A program made the position numbers and the translations under genes. The notes beneath the pieces were generated by a model, which saw only the letters and a program-made list of their open reading frames with translations, was not told where the DNA came from and searched no databases. DNA of 64,000 nucleotides from Trichostrongylus colubriformis (lineage: Eukaryota > Nematoda > Chromadorea > Rhabditida > Trichostrongylidae): NCBI GenBank assembly GCA_963978905.1, contig OZ022259.1:28497994-28561993 (forward strand), read 5' to 3'. Every line of letters begins with the position of its first letter. Position 1 is the first letter of the stretch. This document shows positions 1 through 12,400 of the stretch, one piece after another.

Positions 1-468
1 GAGCAATCCAGGTAAAGAGAGCCGATGAAGAGACAGAAGGGGGTGCGGTGCGGGGGAGGGGAACAGGGGAACGGCAGGTGTGAGATAACGATGCACATAC
101 TAACCTCATCAAAAGCTTGGCATAGGGTTAATGGCATGCATGCAAATTATAAGCTCTTGACGCCTTAATGTTAGTGATCACTGCTCAGCCGCGAAGCCCT
201 TTCAAAACTGACGTCACCAATTTTACGTGAATTTGGTCCCTTATTTGCCTTTAAAAGGCCCCAAGCAAATGGAGGCTTTTATAGTGGCCTTGTAACTGCA
301 ACATGCCCAGCTGCTCAGGAATCGAACGCTTGAACAAGGGATTTCTGTACTTTGCTATTTAATGATCGGAATCAACAATTGGGCTTTCACACATCTTCTT
401 TTCCTTACTTCTCTCGATGTGCTGTGTTTCCGATACTGTGTACGCAATGATGCTCGATTTTTGAAAGG
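1..468. other. Upstream region of the TWK gene
   Basis: No gene recognised. The stretch just before the first ATG is T/C-rich (about 385-425). An earlier ATG at 448 runs into a stop after a few codons. An additional 5' exon or a trans-splice site could lie here, but I cannot place one. Confidence 0.3.
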
Positions 469-3400
469 ATGACCTTATACAGTAATCGCATAAAGGTTAC
501 CGTTCAAGATGCGTCGGAGGACGGATCGGGAATGACATTTCATGGCTACCAACGGGTCGATTCGGACCCAACCCTCAGTGACAACCAACGAGCTGCACTA
601 CTGGACAAAAACGAAGATTTTGGTATGAGTTTATCGATTTTATTTTCAAACAATTTTATTGGCAGTATTGACTCGCTTAGTTCATATGTGGTTTAGTAAG
701 ATAGCTCAAAACACATCCCGCGCTCGCTAGGAAGAAAGTGACGGTTTGATCTTCCTTGGTGGTCAAGGGCTTTGTGGCGTGCCTTTTCCGCCATTTTGCT
801 AGATGAGGAGGCGTAGCGGGGTGGTGGAGCCCAACCACCAACTGCGATCAAGCCAAGCTCCTCCTCCTCTCAGCGGCCGCTGCTCCTCTATGCAAGAAGG
901 ACCTGAGTATAATATGATGAAAAAATAGAGGCTGCTAGCTTCAGATGCTATTGATCAGGTACTTCTGAATGTAATGCTCTGAAGTTACAACGTACTCAAA
1001 TTTTCTTATGTAGTTATGAGAAATATTCTTATTTTACCGTATTGGTGTCCAAGAATCTCTGCAGGGTGAGCTCAATACGTTGACGACCGCGTCACTTACA
1101 TAGAATGTACTTAATTTTTGCATAACTATCAATTGATCGGAGTCAAAAGCGAACGGGGATGCATGGTAACCTTTTTTCTGAACTGGCCTTACCCCCTTGC
1201 AATCCGTCCCGCTCAAAGTTGCGCACAGATGGATGACCTATGGAGATCCAAAGTTGCTCACCCTTGATTTAGATTCCAATAAAATTTTATGAAGTCGGGA
1301 GCATTTTCATATCGAGTTCATTTTTTTGGGTCTTCTTGCAGCGCATAATCTTACTGATGATACAAATTTTCGCATCATCGAAAATAACTGCGCTGTGAAA
1401 GCATAGAATTTTCCAATTTTTCTTCCCATTTACTATTTTTACTTTTTTTTTCCTTATGCAGCTGGTAGAAGTGGAATGTTTCAGAGTCGAATTATCGCAG
1501 TGGAATAGATTTGGATGAAAGTAGTTTTGATGAGATCGAACGACAGGAGTTGGAAGATCATCTTGGCGAGATTCCTGAGACATTCCATCGGCGGCAACGA
1601 CGTGTGAGTTCAGATCGTTTTCAGATTCTATTTCAATATTTCCTTCGATTGATCCACTAAAGACCCATGACGAGAAGCTGCCTGACATCCCGAGGCAAAT
1701 TTCCTTAGCAGACATTTAACAGAATTAAGACTTGAGGGTAAAATCTGCTGAGACTCACCAAAATATCGTGGAAGCTTACGGAGATAAGCCCTCGTTGCAC
1801 CGCAACTATCACAGGTATTGATTTCAACGATTTAAAGGCACTTATGAAGGGGCAGTCGAGCGCGGTAGTAGCTTACTGTGCCTTGCACTTCGCTTGTGTG
1901 CCGCAATTGCACACACGTCGCTTTACCGAGACGTCAAGTGCGAACTCATTGGGTTTCTTTTACCATGAATACCTTTTCTCTCACTCTTTCGCTCATTTTC
2001 CCTATCATTGCTCCACTTGTTTAATGCAGTGTGCTGTTTCACTTGTTTTACATCATCATGAATGAATTGAAATTTGCTCTACGCGACAATAAATGACTGT
2101 GGCGTCAGCCGGCCTGAAACGTGCAGTTCGAGGTGAAGCAACAGTGCCTCAAAGGCACATTTTTCAATGCGATTTTCGCTACACATTGTCCTTTCTGAGT
2201 TCCAATGTTCGTTCCGTAGTTCAAGACCGTAGTTCACAATGTGCTTTCCATCCTCGCCCCTCTCCCTGCTGAAGCATTTGACCGTAATGGTTTCGATGAC
2301 GACAAATTCAAAGCCCGCTAAGAAAAAACTGAACCAGTGAACTGCAAACACCTATGGATGTAAGCTGGGAAACGCCTCGGAATCTACTAAACTGAATGGT
2401 GAAAATGTTTACATGATTTGGGAAGTTACAAAAGAAGAGAAATGGTTGCCACACATATTGTCTCCAACCCCAGCCACTGTTTATTACCTGTAAGGCGCAT
2501 AAATTCTGATGTGTGATGTATTGTGACTGTCAACCGAATGAGGACTTATTGTAATAATTCCACACGCATAAAGTAGTGGATAGATCCAGTAAGGGCATTC
2601 GAGTTGTAGTCAGTATGAATTAATCATGGCCTTCAATTACTGCTTTGCATTTGGGAGTACAGTGACGACAGGATACTGATGATGACCGCAAATACTGATG
2701 AATGAATTGGGAAAATTAGTGGTAAAAAGAGAAACAGCAACGGGTACCAGGCCTAAGTCCATCCACTCGCATAGATTAGCATGCTACAAAAAATGTTAAG
2801 GAAACACTCTTGAAGCTGGGATGGAAATTCTTCCTCTACCAGCATGCTCAACAGCCATAGTGCCTTTTCGAAAGCGACGCGCTGAGATTGGTGTAGCGCT
2901 GGGTGAAATGTGGAAATAGCTAGACATTTCAACGTTTCCGCAAAGGCACAGTTTTATCTTGACGGTATACCAAAGTGGTAGAAAGAAAACTGTAGAAAAC
3001 TACAGAAGGTGGTTTCAGAAACTGTAAAAACTGTAAAAGGTGATTTAGACGGAATAGCTTGTACTGTGTTCACAGTATAATTGACTTGTTTAGCGAGAAA
3101 ATTATGTGTACCTGTTATCATGTAGTAAGTGGTCTTTTGAATGAGCCCCGCCGTCTTTCCCTATCCCCTGACCAGCCCATCTTCCTCCAAAATCCTCGAA
3201 CATCCATTCGCATCCTACTGGCGGATCAGTACGGTCTTACACTATTTTCGACTCTTGTCTATTTTCGGGCTCTTTTTTTTCATCGAAGTTTTTTGCTAAA
3301 TTCTTTCGGAAAGAATTTGGTTACTTGGGACCTCAGAATCGTCGTTATCGACTTTTGGAAAGTGCGGCATAATATCATTAACAAGTTTTCAGCAACCCAC

Positions 3401-6400
3401 AAGAACTCTCTAGGGGACTGAGAGCGTTCATGGAGAGGTGTGAATCTGGACACCATACAAGGGATAACTTGCCAACTTCTTAATGGCCTGCAACTTGTAC
3501 TATACCTCTAATTGCGGAAAGATCTAATGCGCATTACATTAACAAAGTTATTACGAGGGTTGCACGCGCACACAGATTGTAGGGTTCCACAAGTCAGCAG
3601 TTCATCTATTAGTCAAGTCTGTAATAGATAGACAATCGCGAAGATAGATGAGTGGGTTGGTAAGGGTGCCTCCATACTCTACGGCAGTGACGGCATGCCT
3701 GTTGGCGACGGGGCCTGGCTGCGAGGTCCCGTTCCAGAAAGGCAGAGTGGCACGGACGCAGAGACAGCGCAGCCACGCCCCGCCGCCCGCACTGCAGAGT
3801 ATAGAGCGGCCTAAGAGTGAAATTGCTTGTTCGTTTACATGCAGCAAAGAGATTCACACAAAATCTACCTTTGAAAACAACGAACTCGAATGTGAGTTTT
3901 CCTGCAAGAGTCTGTTACGACGAACTTGTCCTGATGGAGAGAATGATGAATCTACTGCGTTACATGAGAAGTGCTGTTACACAACGACAGCACGGTCTTC
4001 ATTTCTTGGAGACAACCGAGCCGATGCTTCCATCTCTCTCGTTTTTAATGAAGCCACGCCCAATCCATTGAGGCAGTCCCATTGTCCGGGACACCTTTCA
4101 CCTCGTCAGGATCTCGCATTCGTTGACAGCTATTTCGCTTTCTGGTGGATCGAATGTGAACTACACCACGTATGGGGTTCGTCGGGGAAAACGATGAGGT
4201 TCTAATTTGATTTATGCTCTTTAACTTCTTTCTTTTTGAGGCAAAAAGTGCGTTAAATTGTCTCTAGGATTCCGAACACAAGAAGGATGCGTGGCGCATT
4301 TGAAAGGGACCATAATGCAGTGACTAGCTTTCATTTCGCTGAGTCTTTTTTCACAATGCCACCCCATGAGCTCCACGCGGGCATGGGCATTTCAGCTTCC
4401 TGTAATTTTTCGTGGTTCAATCATGTGCATATAGCAAAAATATTCATATAATTCTCATTGCTTAATCCATTTCAATTCGTAGCTTTTTCTGAATCTCTCC
4501 CGTTGATTGAGTTTCTCATTGCAAATTCGAGAAGAGCCCATTGCAAGGGAGTTTTCAAAAGCATCTGAATCTCGAGGAATGGAAAGGGTTTATTTGGGAA
4601 GGTGACAAACGGTAAAGTTTTCATTCCTAAATTCGTTACCACAGCCGAGCCCTTTCTTTTGATAATGAGTTATTGTAATTTTACTTTTTCAAATGTGCAA
4701 CATCAAAAATGAAAATCCCAAAAATCATCTTGTCGCTTAATTTGCAAACTGTGAGAAGATTTCGAACACCTGTTATTTACCCTGTTTACTGCTATAGACT
4801 GAACAGCTATTGATGCCAATGTCGATTCATGGCAATGAAAATCTCGTTGCTTTAGGGTCCTCACCAAAAATGAAGTGAAAATGAAGAAAATATGTTTGCT
4901 AGGGGAGAAACTAGAACAAAATGAAAAAACAGTCCCGAACCCGAGAAATAACGGTGTCCAGGAAATTAATCTTTGAGGCATATGTAATCTTCTTTTGGCT
5001 TCAATCTCTGGTGCAATTACTAATTTATAAATCTTTTTGTGTACCCAATTTGCTGAACGTCTGGTTCTAACTGATGACATATGTAGTTCTGTCATGCTGC
5101 TATGAAATAATCCATTCAGGAAGCACTTTTTGGACCGTCTGTCACTCGCGTAGGCTACGCGGACGACTACGAAAGCAGTCAGCTTCTAGACTCATGTCAT
5201 GAGAAGGTTTTTGAATTTTTCGCTCTAAAAATGACACTGTAATGAGCTCAGTATTTGAGAAGTGCGCACTTCCAGGGCCACGACGACACCGATCAAAGTG
5301 ATGAGTCTAAAGAGGAAGAAGAAGAGGAGGAGGAGCAGGGTGGTGTAAAAAAGGTTCTCTCCTCTATAAGTAATTTTTATCTAAATATTCACATCTTCTT
5401 TAAAATTGAATGCCAGTAATCACGATCTGCAAGTGAATCGTGTTTTATTAGGTGTTCGGAAAGTATTGAGACAAATGCAGTGGTGATATACAGTGCGTTT
5501 CATAATTATAAGGTCACCCCCAAATTCTCGGTTTTCGGAGCACACAACCAGCCGAAAATTTTTTAAGTATTTTTTACAGATTCCTCACCACAAAAAACCC
5601 TTCCATACTAGTTTTGATAACATTACCTTTGAGTCCGATTTTCTATGAATATTTTCTGATTTTTGCGCCGTTTCATAATTATAAGGTCACCCCGAAGAAA
5701 AGGGAGGTTTGCTAGAGTTAACAGCGCATGCGAAGGATCTCATAATCTATGGTTGCCTCCTGTTTAAGAACGACATTAACTAGCCGTTTGGGGAAGTGGA
5801 AACAAAATTTCGAAGAGCCTTACCACAGATATTGTTCCAGACTTCAACAATTGCCTTTTTTAGCAGCTTTGCTTCCCAGAATTGGCGATTATTGGGCTAA
5901 GTATTTTGCGGCGATGTCTTCCAGATCTTCCCAATAGAGCAGAGACCAAGACTGTATGTTATCTATGGCTGGGGTCCGTATTTCGGAACTTTGACCACGA
6001 TTCCGTTGAATGACCTACATGAACAACAGCCTTGTCATGCTGTTAGACGCAATTATGAAGAGCCGCTCGGCTCCAAAAAGCAACTGATTTCTTCGTAAGG
6101 TCTTCTAGCAGTCTCTGGAGTTCATGCTGCAGGTTTCGAAGGCAAGGTTCAATGCAGCCTCATTGCCGAAAACCACTTAGGCCATCACCCTTCTCCCACA
6201 AAAATTGCCAAGGCTCCGCTAGATCGGCGCACTTCTGAGACCAAGGTAGTACTACCTCTGCCCATCAGCACCATACAAATAGAGTATTTTCAGACTCAAA
6301 AGTACAATTTGGATGGTATTATTCGCATGTAGGGTGCAACTGCTATGCAAATTCAGTTTCGTTCGATCCGTGTTCAAGAACAACTTTACGAATTGAAGTC

Positions 6401-9400
6401 GTTCCGCCTTATGGGACGCTGTAGGCCTCGGAAACTACTTCATTATTCCTTCAGTGATGTTTCTGCTCTTCCTCGCTGTTGTACACTTGTGGTTTCGGAC
6501 TAAAAATGGTTTGTTTCCAAACAAATCTGGTTCATGGAGGAGGTGGTGTAGGAAGTAGCCCCCACAATCCTTCTCCCGTTAATGATAATAATCTCACGTG
6601 GGAGTCCAGAACCTGAAAAACATCTGAACACACCGAATCCCACAAATGTCATCTAGCTGAGCACAGGAATCTTCCGGAATTTTTTGGAATTTCTCTCAAA
6701 CTGAGCCCAGCACCACAAGAATCCAAAATCTGGGCTTTTCTCTCGGAACATAGTAGCTAGCCACAAGACGATTGAATATGTATCTCGAAGATGTATTTGG
6801 AAGACAAATCTACCATCACAAACCTGCCGAGGCCTTAACGTTTTTTCTTTTTTCAGGGTGACCTTATAATTATGAGACTGCAAAAACACAAAAAATACTC
6901 CTAAAAACATGAGGTAAACGAGACTGCTACCAAAAATCGGACACAGGTGTTATTTCAGGTGAGGAATCCGTCTATGAGACTGAAAAGATTCCTCAATGGA
7001 GTGTTGTCGAGGAAACCTGAAATTCATGGGTGACCTTATAATTATGAAACGCACTGTACTGGAAGGGGCTGTTGAATAATCTTCTGATTGTGCTCGCCCT
7101 TACTTGGTTTAGTTTGAGCTTCCCACCAAGTAGCCACGCGGTAGAGCACACAACACGCTTCCAGTAAGTTTTACCTTCAAACCAGTGAAATCATACAGTA
7201 ACGCAGTACAAGCCAGTAATACAGAATATTGATTGATTAGGATACAGTACGATATAATATTGCAAGTCAAGCAGTAGTGATAAGAAGCTATTACTTAAGA
7301 ATGCGGGACATTAAATGATACGGTATGTCGACATGGCGAAGCTTCACGCGAATGGCTAGCGAGAGACCCCGATCGTGTTTCCCCAGACTTTTTATTCTCT
7401 GACGCCACCCAAAAGGGTCACCAGCTGCAGCCTCTCTTCTAAATGAGTGAAGTCCTTGCGATGCGCAGAGAGAAAGGTTTTTGTGTGCCCCGAGGAGTTG
7501 ACATCTGGCCGCCCTTAGAAGAACTAATTCGGATGATGACTCAACTATCAGCACTAAAAACGACAATTCTGATCATTTCAAGCTCAATAGATCATATGAA
7601 AGATGATTCCTTCTTCGGCCTCGTCAATGTCCATTGCCCTCGATATATGATATCCATATGGCCGCCATCGAGATTACTGGTAAGCAGATGAAGATATGTG
7701 TCGCAATAATAAGCGTCGGATAAGTAGATACCATTACACAACAGTTGCCGTGAAGACCAGTAGTCTAAAGGCACACTCCAGGATCTAAATCTCAAAGATT
7801 GATTAGCATTTATTGGCACGTCAAAAATAGAAAAAAGGTCGTGAGCTTCACTACAGGTGAGATACAACAGCAATCATTTTTGAAAGTCGAAGTCGTGAGA
7901 GGCCAAAACTCTGGAATTTAGCGTTTCAAGACCCATACATATACGCCACCAAGGGCACGTGGTCCATACTGCTTTCCTCCAACATGAAGTGCCGAAGATG
8001 GACGAGAAGAAAACGCTATTTCGGGCAGCTCCCCTTCTACACTATCGTCCCGACGAATCCCCGCGGATGAGGCCCATCGGCTTTTACTGGAGGAAATGAA
8101 GGATCAAGCACCCTCTCGAGCGACGTGGTTCAAGTGGTACGGCAAGTTCGAGAAATGTCTCGAAGACTGTAGTATATCGGCACGTCCACCTACGCAAAAG
8201 AAGCAGCTTTTGCCATTTGTGAAGAATGGTCTGACGTTACACTGCGCAACTTGCGGACTCCTCGGATGCTCCTAAATCCACAGTACACGATGTTCTTCGT
8301 TCAGGTAAAGTGGTAGTACTACGTAGTACGACATTTGTCTCATTACTTTCCGGACAACCTAATATTATGATCTTTCAATTTCTTCAAAACGTTCTTAAAA
8401 TGTTCCATCTACTTGCCCTTCTTTTTTTGAGATCTTTTTCCAACTTTTTTGGTAGCTCAACTAATCGGTAGAATGATGGATTCCTTTTGTTCAATTCTTT
8501 TGTAAAGCTCATTGCACACTTGACAGTCCTGTAGCCCAAGTTTTCGAATAAGAGAAAGTGGGGACCATTTCTCCATAACTTTCACGAAGAGATTACTTGA
8601 AATTTTTGAAGGGTATCGTTCAAGCGGCTGATAGGGTTATGGGTTTGTCAGGATAGTGTTCCGTACTCGTACTCAACTTGACTGTCGCAGTAATCAAATG
8701 AAACTAAAAAAGGTTACCAATACACTGCACTTCCATTCAACACAGAACACTGTGCCAGAGTAGCAGCAGTGGAGAAAGTGAAATTATGATTCACAGTAGA
8801 AGAAGTAAGCTATGGATCTATTGACATATTGACATGTATCTATTGACATATGACAATATTTTGACAATTTAAGTTTCCAAGTAAAAGAAATAATGGATAT
8901 TTTGTTTGAAATGCATCGCGATTAGTCGCGCGTATGACAGCTTTGACGCTGTTGTTTGATTCAAAGGATTGACATCAGCTCTGATATATGGACCTAATGT
9001 CCTGTACTTTTAATCCTATCGATGTCTTGCTGGATATACGAAAGTACTGAATACGGTCAAAAGGATAAGAGTAGGTACAAGGCTACCACATACTACCATT
9101 TCCCGACTATAAAGCCATAAAGTCGATGGTAAATGAAAACTACAAGGCACAATAAGTTCACTCCTGAAATTTCCTATCACGTTATGGAGAAGATTTTTTC
9201 GCTTCCCTTTTCTTGTGACGTTTGTATATTTAGTATTTATTGAATTTTTCTGTAATCATTTCCCTTCCTGTAATCATTTCCCATCTTACAAGGTTATTGC
9301 TATGAGCTTATTCAATTGGACAAGTGTTTCGTTACTGAGCTACCTTCTTCAAAAGCTCGAACACTTTCAGTCGACTAAGTCAATCTAATCCGTTCGTTCG

Positions 9401-12400
9401 AAAATTTGCTTCCTAGAATCCAAAAAGTATCTATGTATTTTCTCAGCATCCAAAAAGTGTTGAGGGCCTATTTTGACCTTCTTCCCTCTTCGGACGGAAT
9501 TCTCGTGAGGAATAGCTTCAAGGTACGCCAAGAATAATCGTCCGTCTCGGATACTCTAAAATTACATAGTACAGAGCAGAACCTCTGCACCTGACTTTGC
9601 ACACGTTTTGCGATAGGGCATCTTTTGATGAAGGGGCCATCATTGGGGAAATGATCGGAGCTTGCCTGTTCACTGAAGGGGAGGATATCACTGTCGAGCC
9701 ATGGTTAGCTTTTGTAGTGGGCTCTGCTGCTACCGTTATGTTGCGATCTAGTTCGTAGAATCTATAGTAGGTACCCCCATGAAAGTTCATCAAGAAAGGC
9801 CTGAAAATCGCATAATTCTGGACCTTAGCCCCTCTAGACAAATACATGCAAGGCTACTCGTCTACTTTCCATGGCTTACAATCAGCAACATCCCTCCAAA
9901 TCCTAGCAGTTATACTCCAAGCTAATCTTGACGCATTTCCCTCTACTTTTTGAGGCAAAGTGCCAAAAATCGTAGTTCTCTGTGGTTGTAGATACCGGCT
10001 GGAGCGGATTTACTTCTAGAGATCTCTCTCAAGTCTTATGAACGATTCCCTACAAGGCTGTACCTGAATGATACGAAAAATCACGAAAGGTTTCACTGAA
10101 AAGTAGCAAGTAAATCGCCTATGTGCAAACAGTGGGAACTTTTGTCTGACCATTGTAATAGTGCTAGGACGAAGAAGAATAAGGATTTTCAGGTAAAACT
10201 GATAGGAAGGCAACGGAACAACTAAATGCAGTGTAGGAAGAGCCGACAAGGAGTCGCGAAATTGTAAACTGCATCGAGTGTTCAACATTTTCAAAAGTGG
10301 TACGGTGAAGCGAAGCCAAGATTCGATGCGCGACACTGTCACTGCACCATGCAGGAGTACTTCCTTCATACTTTGGGTGATGAGCGTATAAACCCTATAC
10401 TTTGAGAGAGGAGTTTGATTCCGCTAACGGACCCTATAAGGGACACCGGTCGCCACTACACCACCACCATCTATGAAGTGACATTTTGCAATTACAACAA
10501 GCTAAACTGACCTCATTAAACAGGCTCATAGTCTGCTCTGTTCTTTTTTCTTGTTCTCCAGGGAGTGGTATTAAAATTGAATATTCACTAGTGTGACAGC
10601 AGACGCCGTTATCTGTGAAAAAGATTTTGTAAAAATATTATGGTTTCGCATGTTTGTGTATTTCATTCAGGGAAATGTGGAGCCCCAAATCCTCTGAAAC
10701 ATTTATTCGGCAGCGTCAGGTTAAACACGTTATACCTTCGAGATTCATTCGTAGCAGTGTTCGCAGTGGTAGTCTGGGACTTCTCTCAGCTTCATCTGTA
10801 ATGCCGGTGCATTTTCTGGTTGGGCACTGATAAGAGGCACCATATCCTGTGAAGGCTGACTACCGAAGGGTTGCTCCTGGTGAACTTCAACGTCACTATA
10901 TAACTTTCGCTCGAAAAACCTGCTTGGGATACTATGCAACAGTCAACCTACTCGGTAAAATGCGAACAGGTGTGAACTTATTGCACCACCGATATTTAAT
11001 GATCAGAATCAGTAAATCTTAGGTTGTCCAATGAGTTCGTGTTCTTTTTCATTCCCTCTGTTTCACAATGTTTTCTTCGCCTTTCGAAAAAGTATGCATG
11101 AGTGTTAAATAAGGACGCGTTCATACTTTTCGGTGCTGGCGGTATGGCGTAGCTGCGTGTCTCTGTGCCTCCGCTTGCGGCACCCTGTTCGTCGCCTGCG
11201 TCGTCTCTCCACTTCTCCCGTGCCACTCTGCATCGCTGCCTGTGAACGCAACCACGCCCTGCCGGCGCAAAGTATGAACGCGGCCTAAGAGCTTCCTATG
11301 TTCACAAAAAACTGAAAAAACGAACAGTTCTACGATAGAGAGCAGAAAAGCATTATTGAATGCATATATAGGCGTACACGTTGACCCTGATGAGAGACGA
11401 TGAAGAAGAGATACCGAGAAAGCACTTTGCTGAGTACTCCATACTCCGTGCTATTGAGCACCTAGACCGTCATATCAATTGATCCTTAAAGGCACAATTC
11501 ACGATAATTTTCTTGCGTCTTTGCGTTCCGTAATGGCTCTGAGGGTGCTGAAGAACACATAAGCGAAGATGCAGCCAAAGAAATTTCCGAAAATCCTTAA
11601 AATAAGGTGTTTCTGACCTGTTGCTTCGGCGAGTTTTCAACATAGAAGCAAGCATTTTAACAAGTTTTCGCGTGATGATATCATTCGACGAGGTTGCTAT
11701 TACTATGGGAATCCTCCCTACTTTATCTTATCGCAGTCCATATCATGCCTCTTATCCACGTAGATGCCACCGCCTCTGCTGGCTAAATCGTAGCATGGGT
11801 GTGGGCCATCTTGAGCCGGTGGCCGCCAGCTGACTCACGGGTTCTTTACGCGTTTCGCGCTAAACCCTCGCACCCGGTGATGGCACAGCTTTGCCGTTGT
11901 GGTAAGGTCTATCTACTCGCCGATGGAACCAAGACACTCGTACTATCATAAACTGTCCCTTCAATTGATCCATATTCGCCCGAATTACCTCTATCACTGC
12001 CATTGAAGACGACAAGCATTTGAGTGGTCGAAAGGACATATGTCTATGTTTTTTGCCGTTATTGGTCTATGAAAAAGCGATGCGAAAGTACTCGTGAATC
12101 TTATAAATACTAAAAGTTGAAGGAATCAAAAAACCATTAGTACCAGGTTGTAGATCGGGAAAGGAATTATCGTGTATGAGTTTTGTTGAAAGATGGAGAA
12201 AATATTATGAAACGCAAGAAACATGGCACGATCTTACTGCACAACCTATGTGAACATCTAAGAGACCCATGTCAGATTTCGAGAGCGTTTCGCAACTTTC
12301 TCTGCACCATTTTGTTAAGCTTGTTAGTTTTGTTATTGTTCATAACTTGCATTCGAATCTTCCCACAACTATCATTTTTCACAACCCCAAATTTTGATTT

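Larger units (their letters stand above)
5451..8359. mobile_element. Decayed mariner-like element split by a later Tc3-like insertion
   Basis: Inverted ends of about 30 bp: 5451 starts ggtgttcggaaagtattgag, and the right end, read on the - strand, starts ggttgtccggaaagtaatga. Both are flanked by TA. Removing the nested element (5491-7056) leaves about 1.35 kb. The right part keeps an N-terminal mariner transposase fragment. The element lies wholly in TWK intron 3. Confidence 0.75.

Noticed and set aside
3648..4205. 185-codon open frame on the + strand
   Set aside because: Its first third lies in the MITE family A copy and the rest has no family motif or splice context; a chance frame.
6275..6340. 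FSDSK / YNLDG-like peptides on the + strand in the Tc3-like element
   Set aside because: Looks like a transposase DE box, but the ordered family blocks are all on the - strand; coincidence.
9518..9847. 109-codon frame on the - strand
   Set aside because: No recognisable domain, no codon or splice signals, lies in a large intron.
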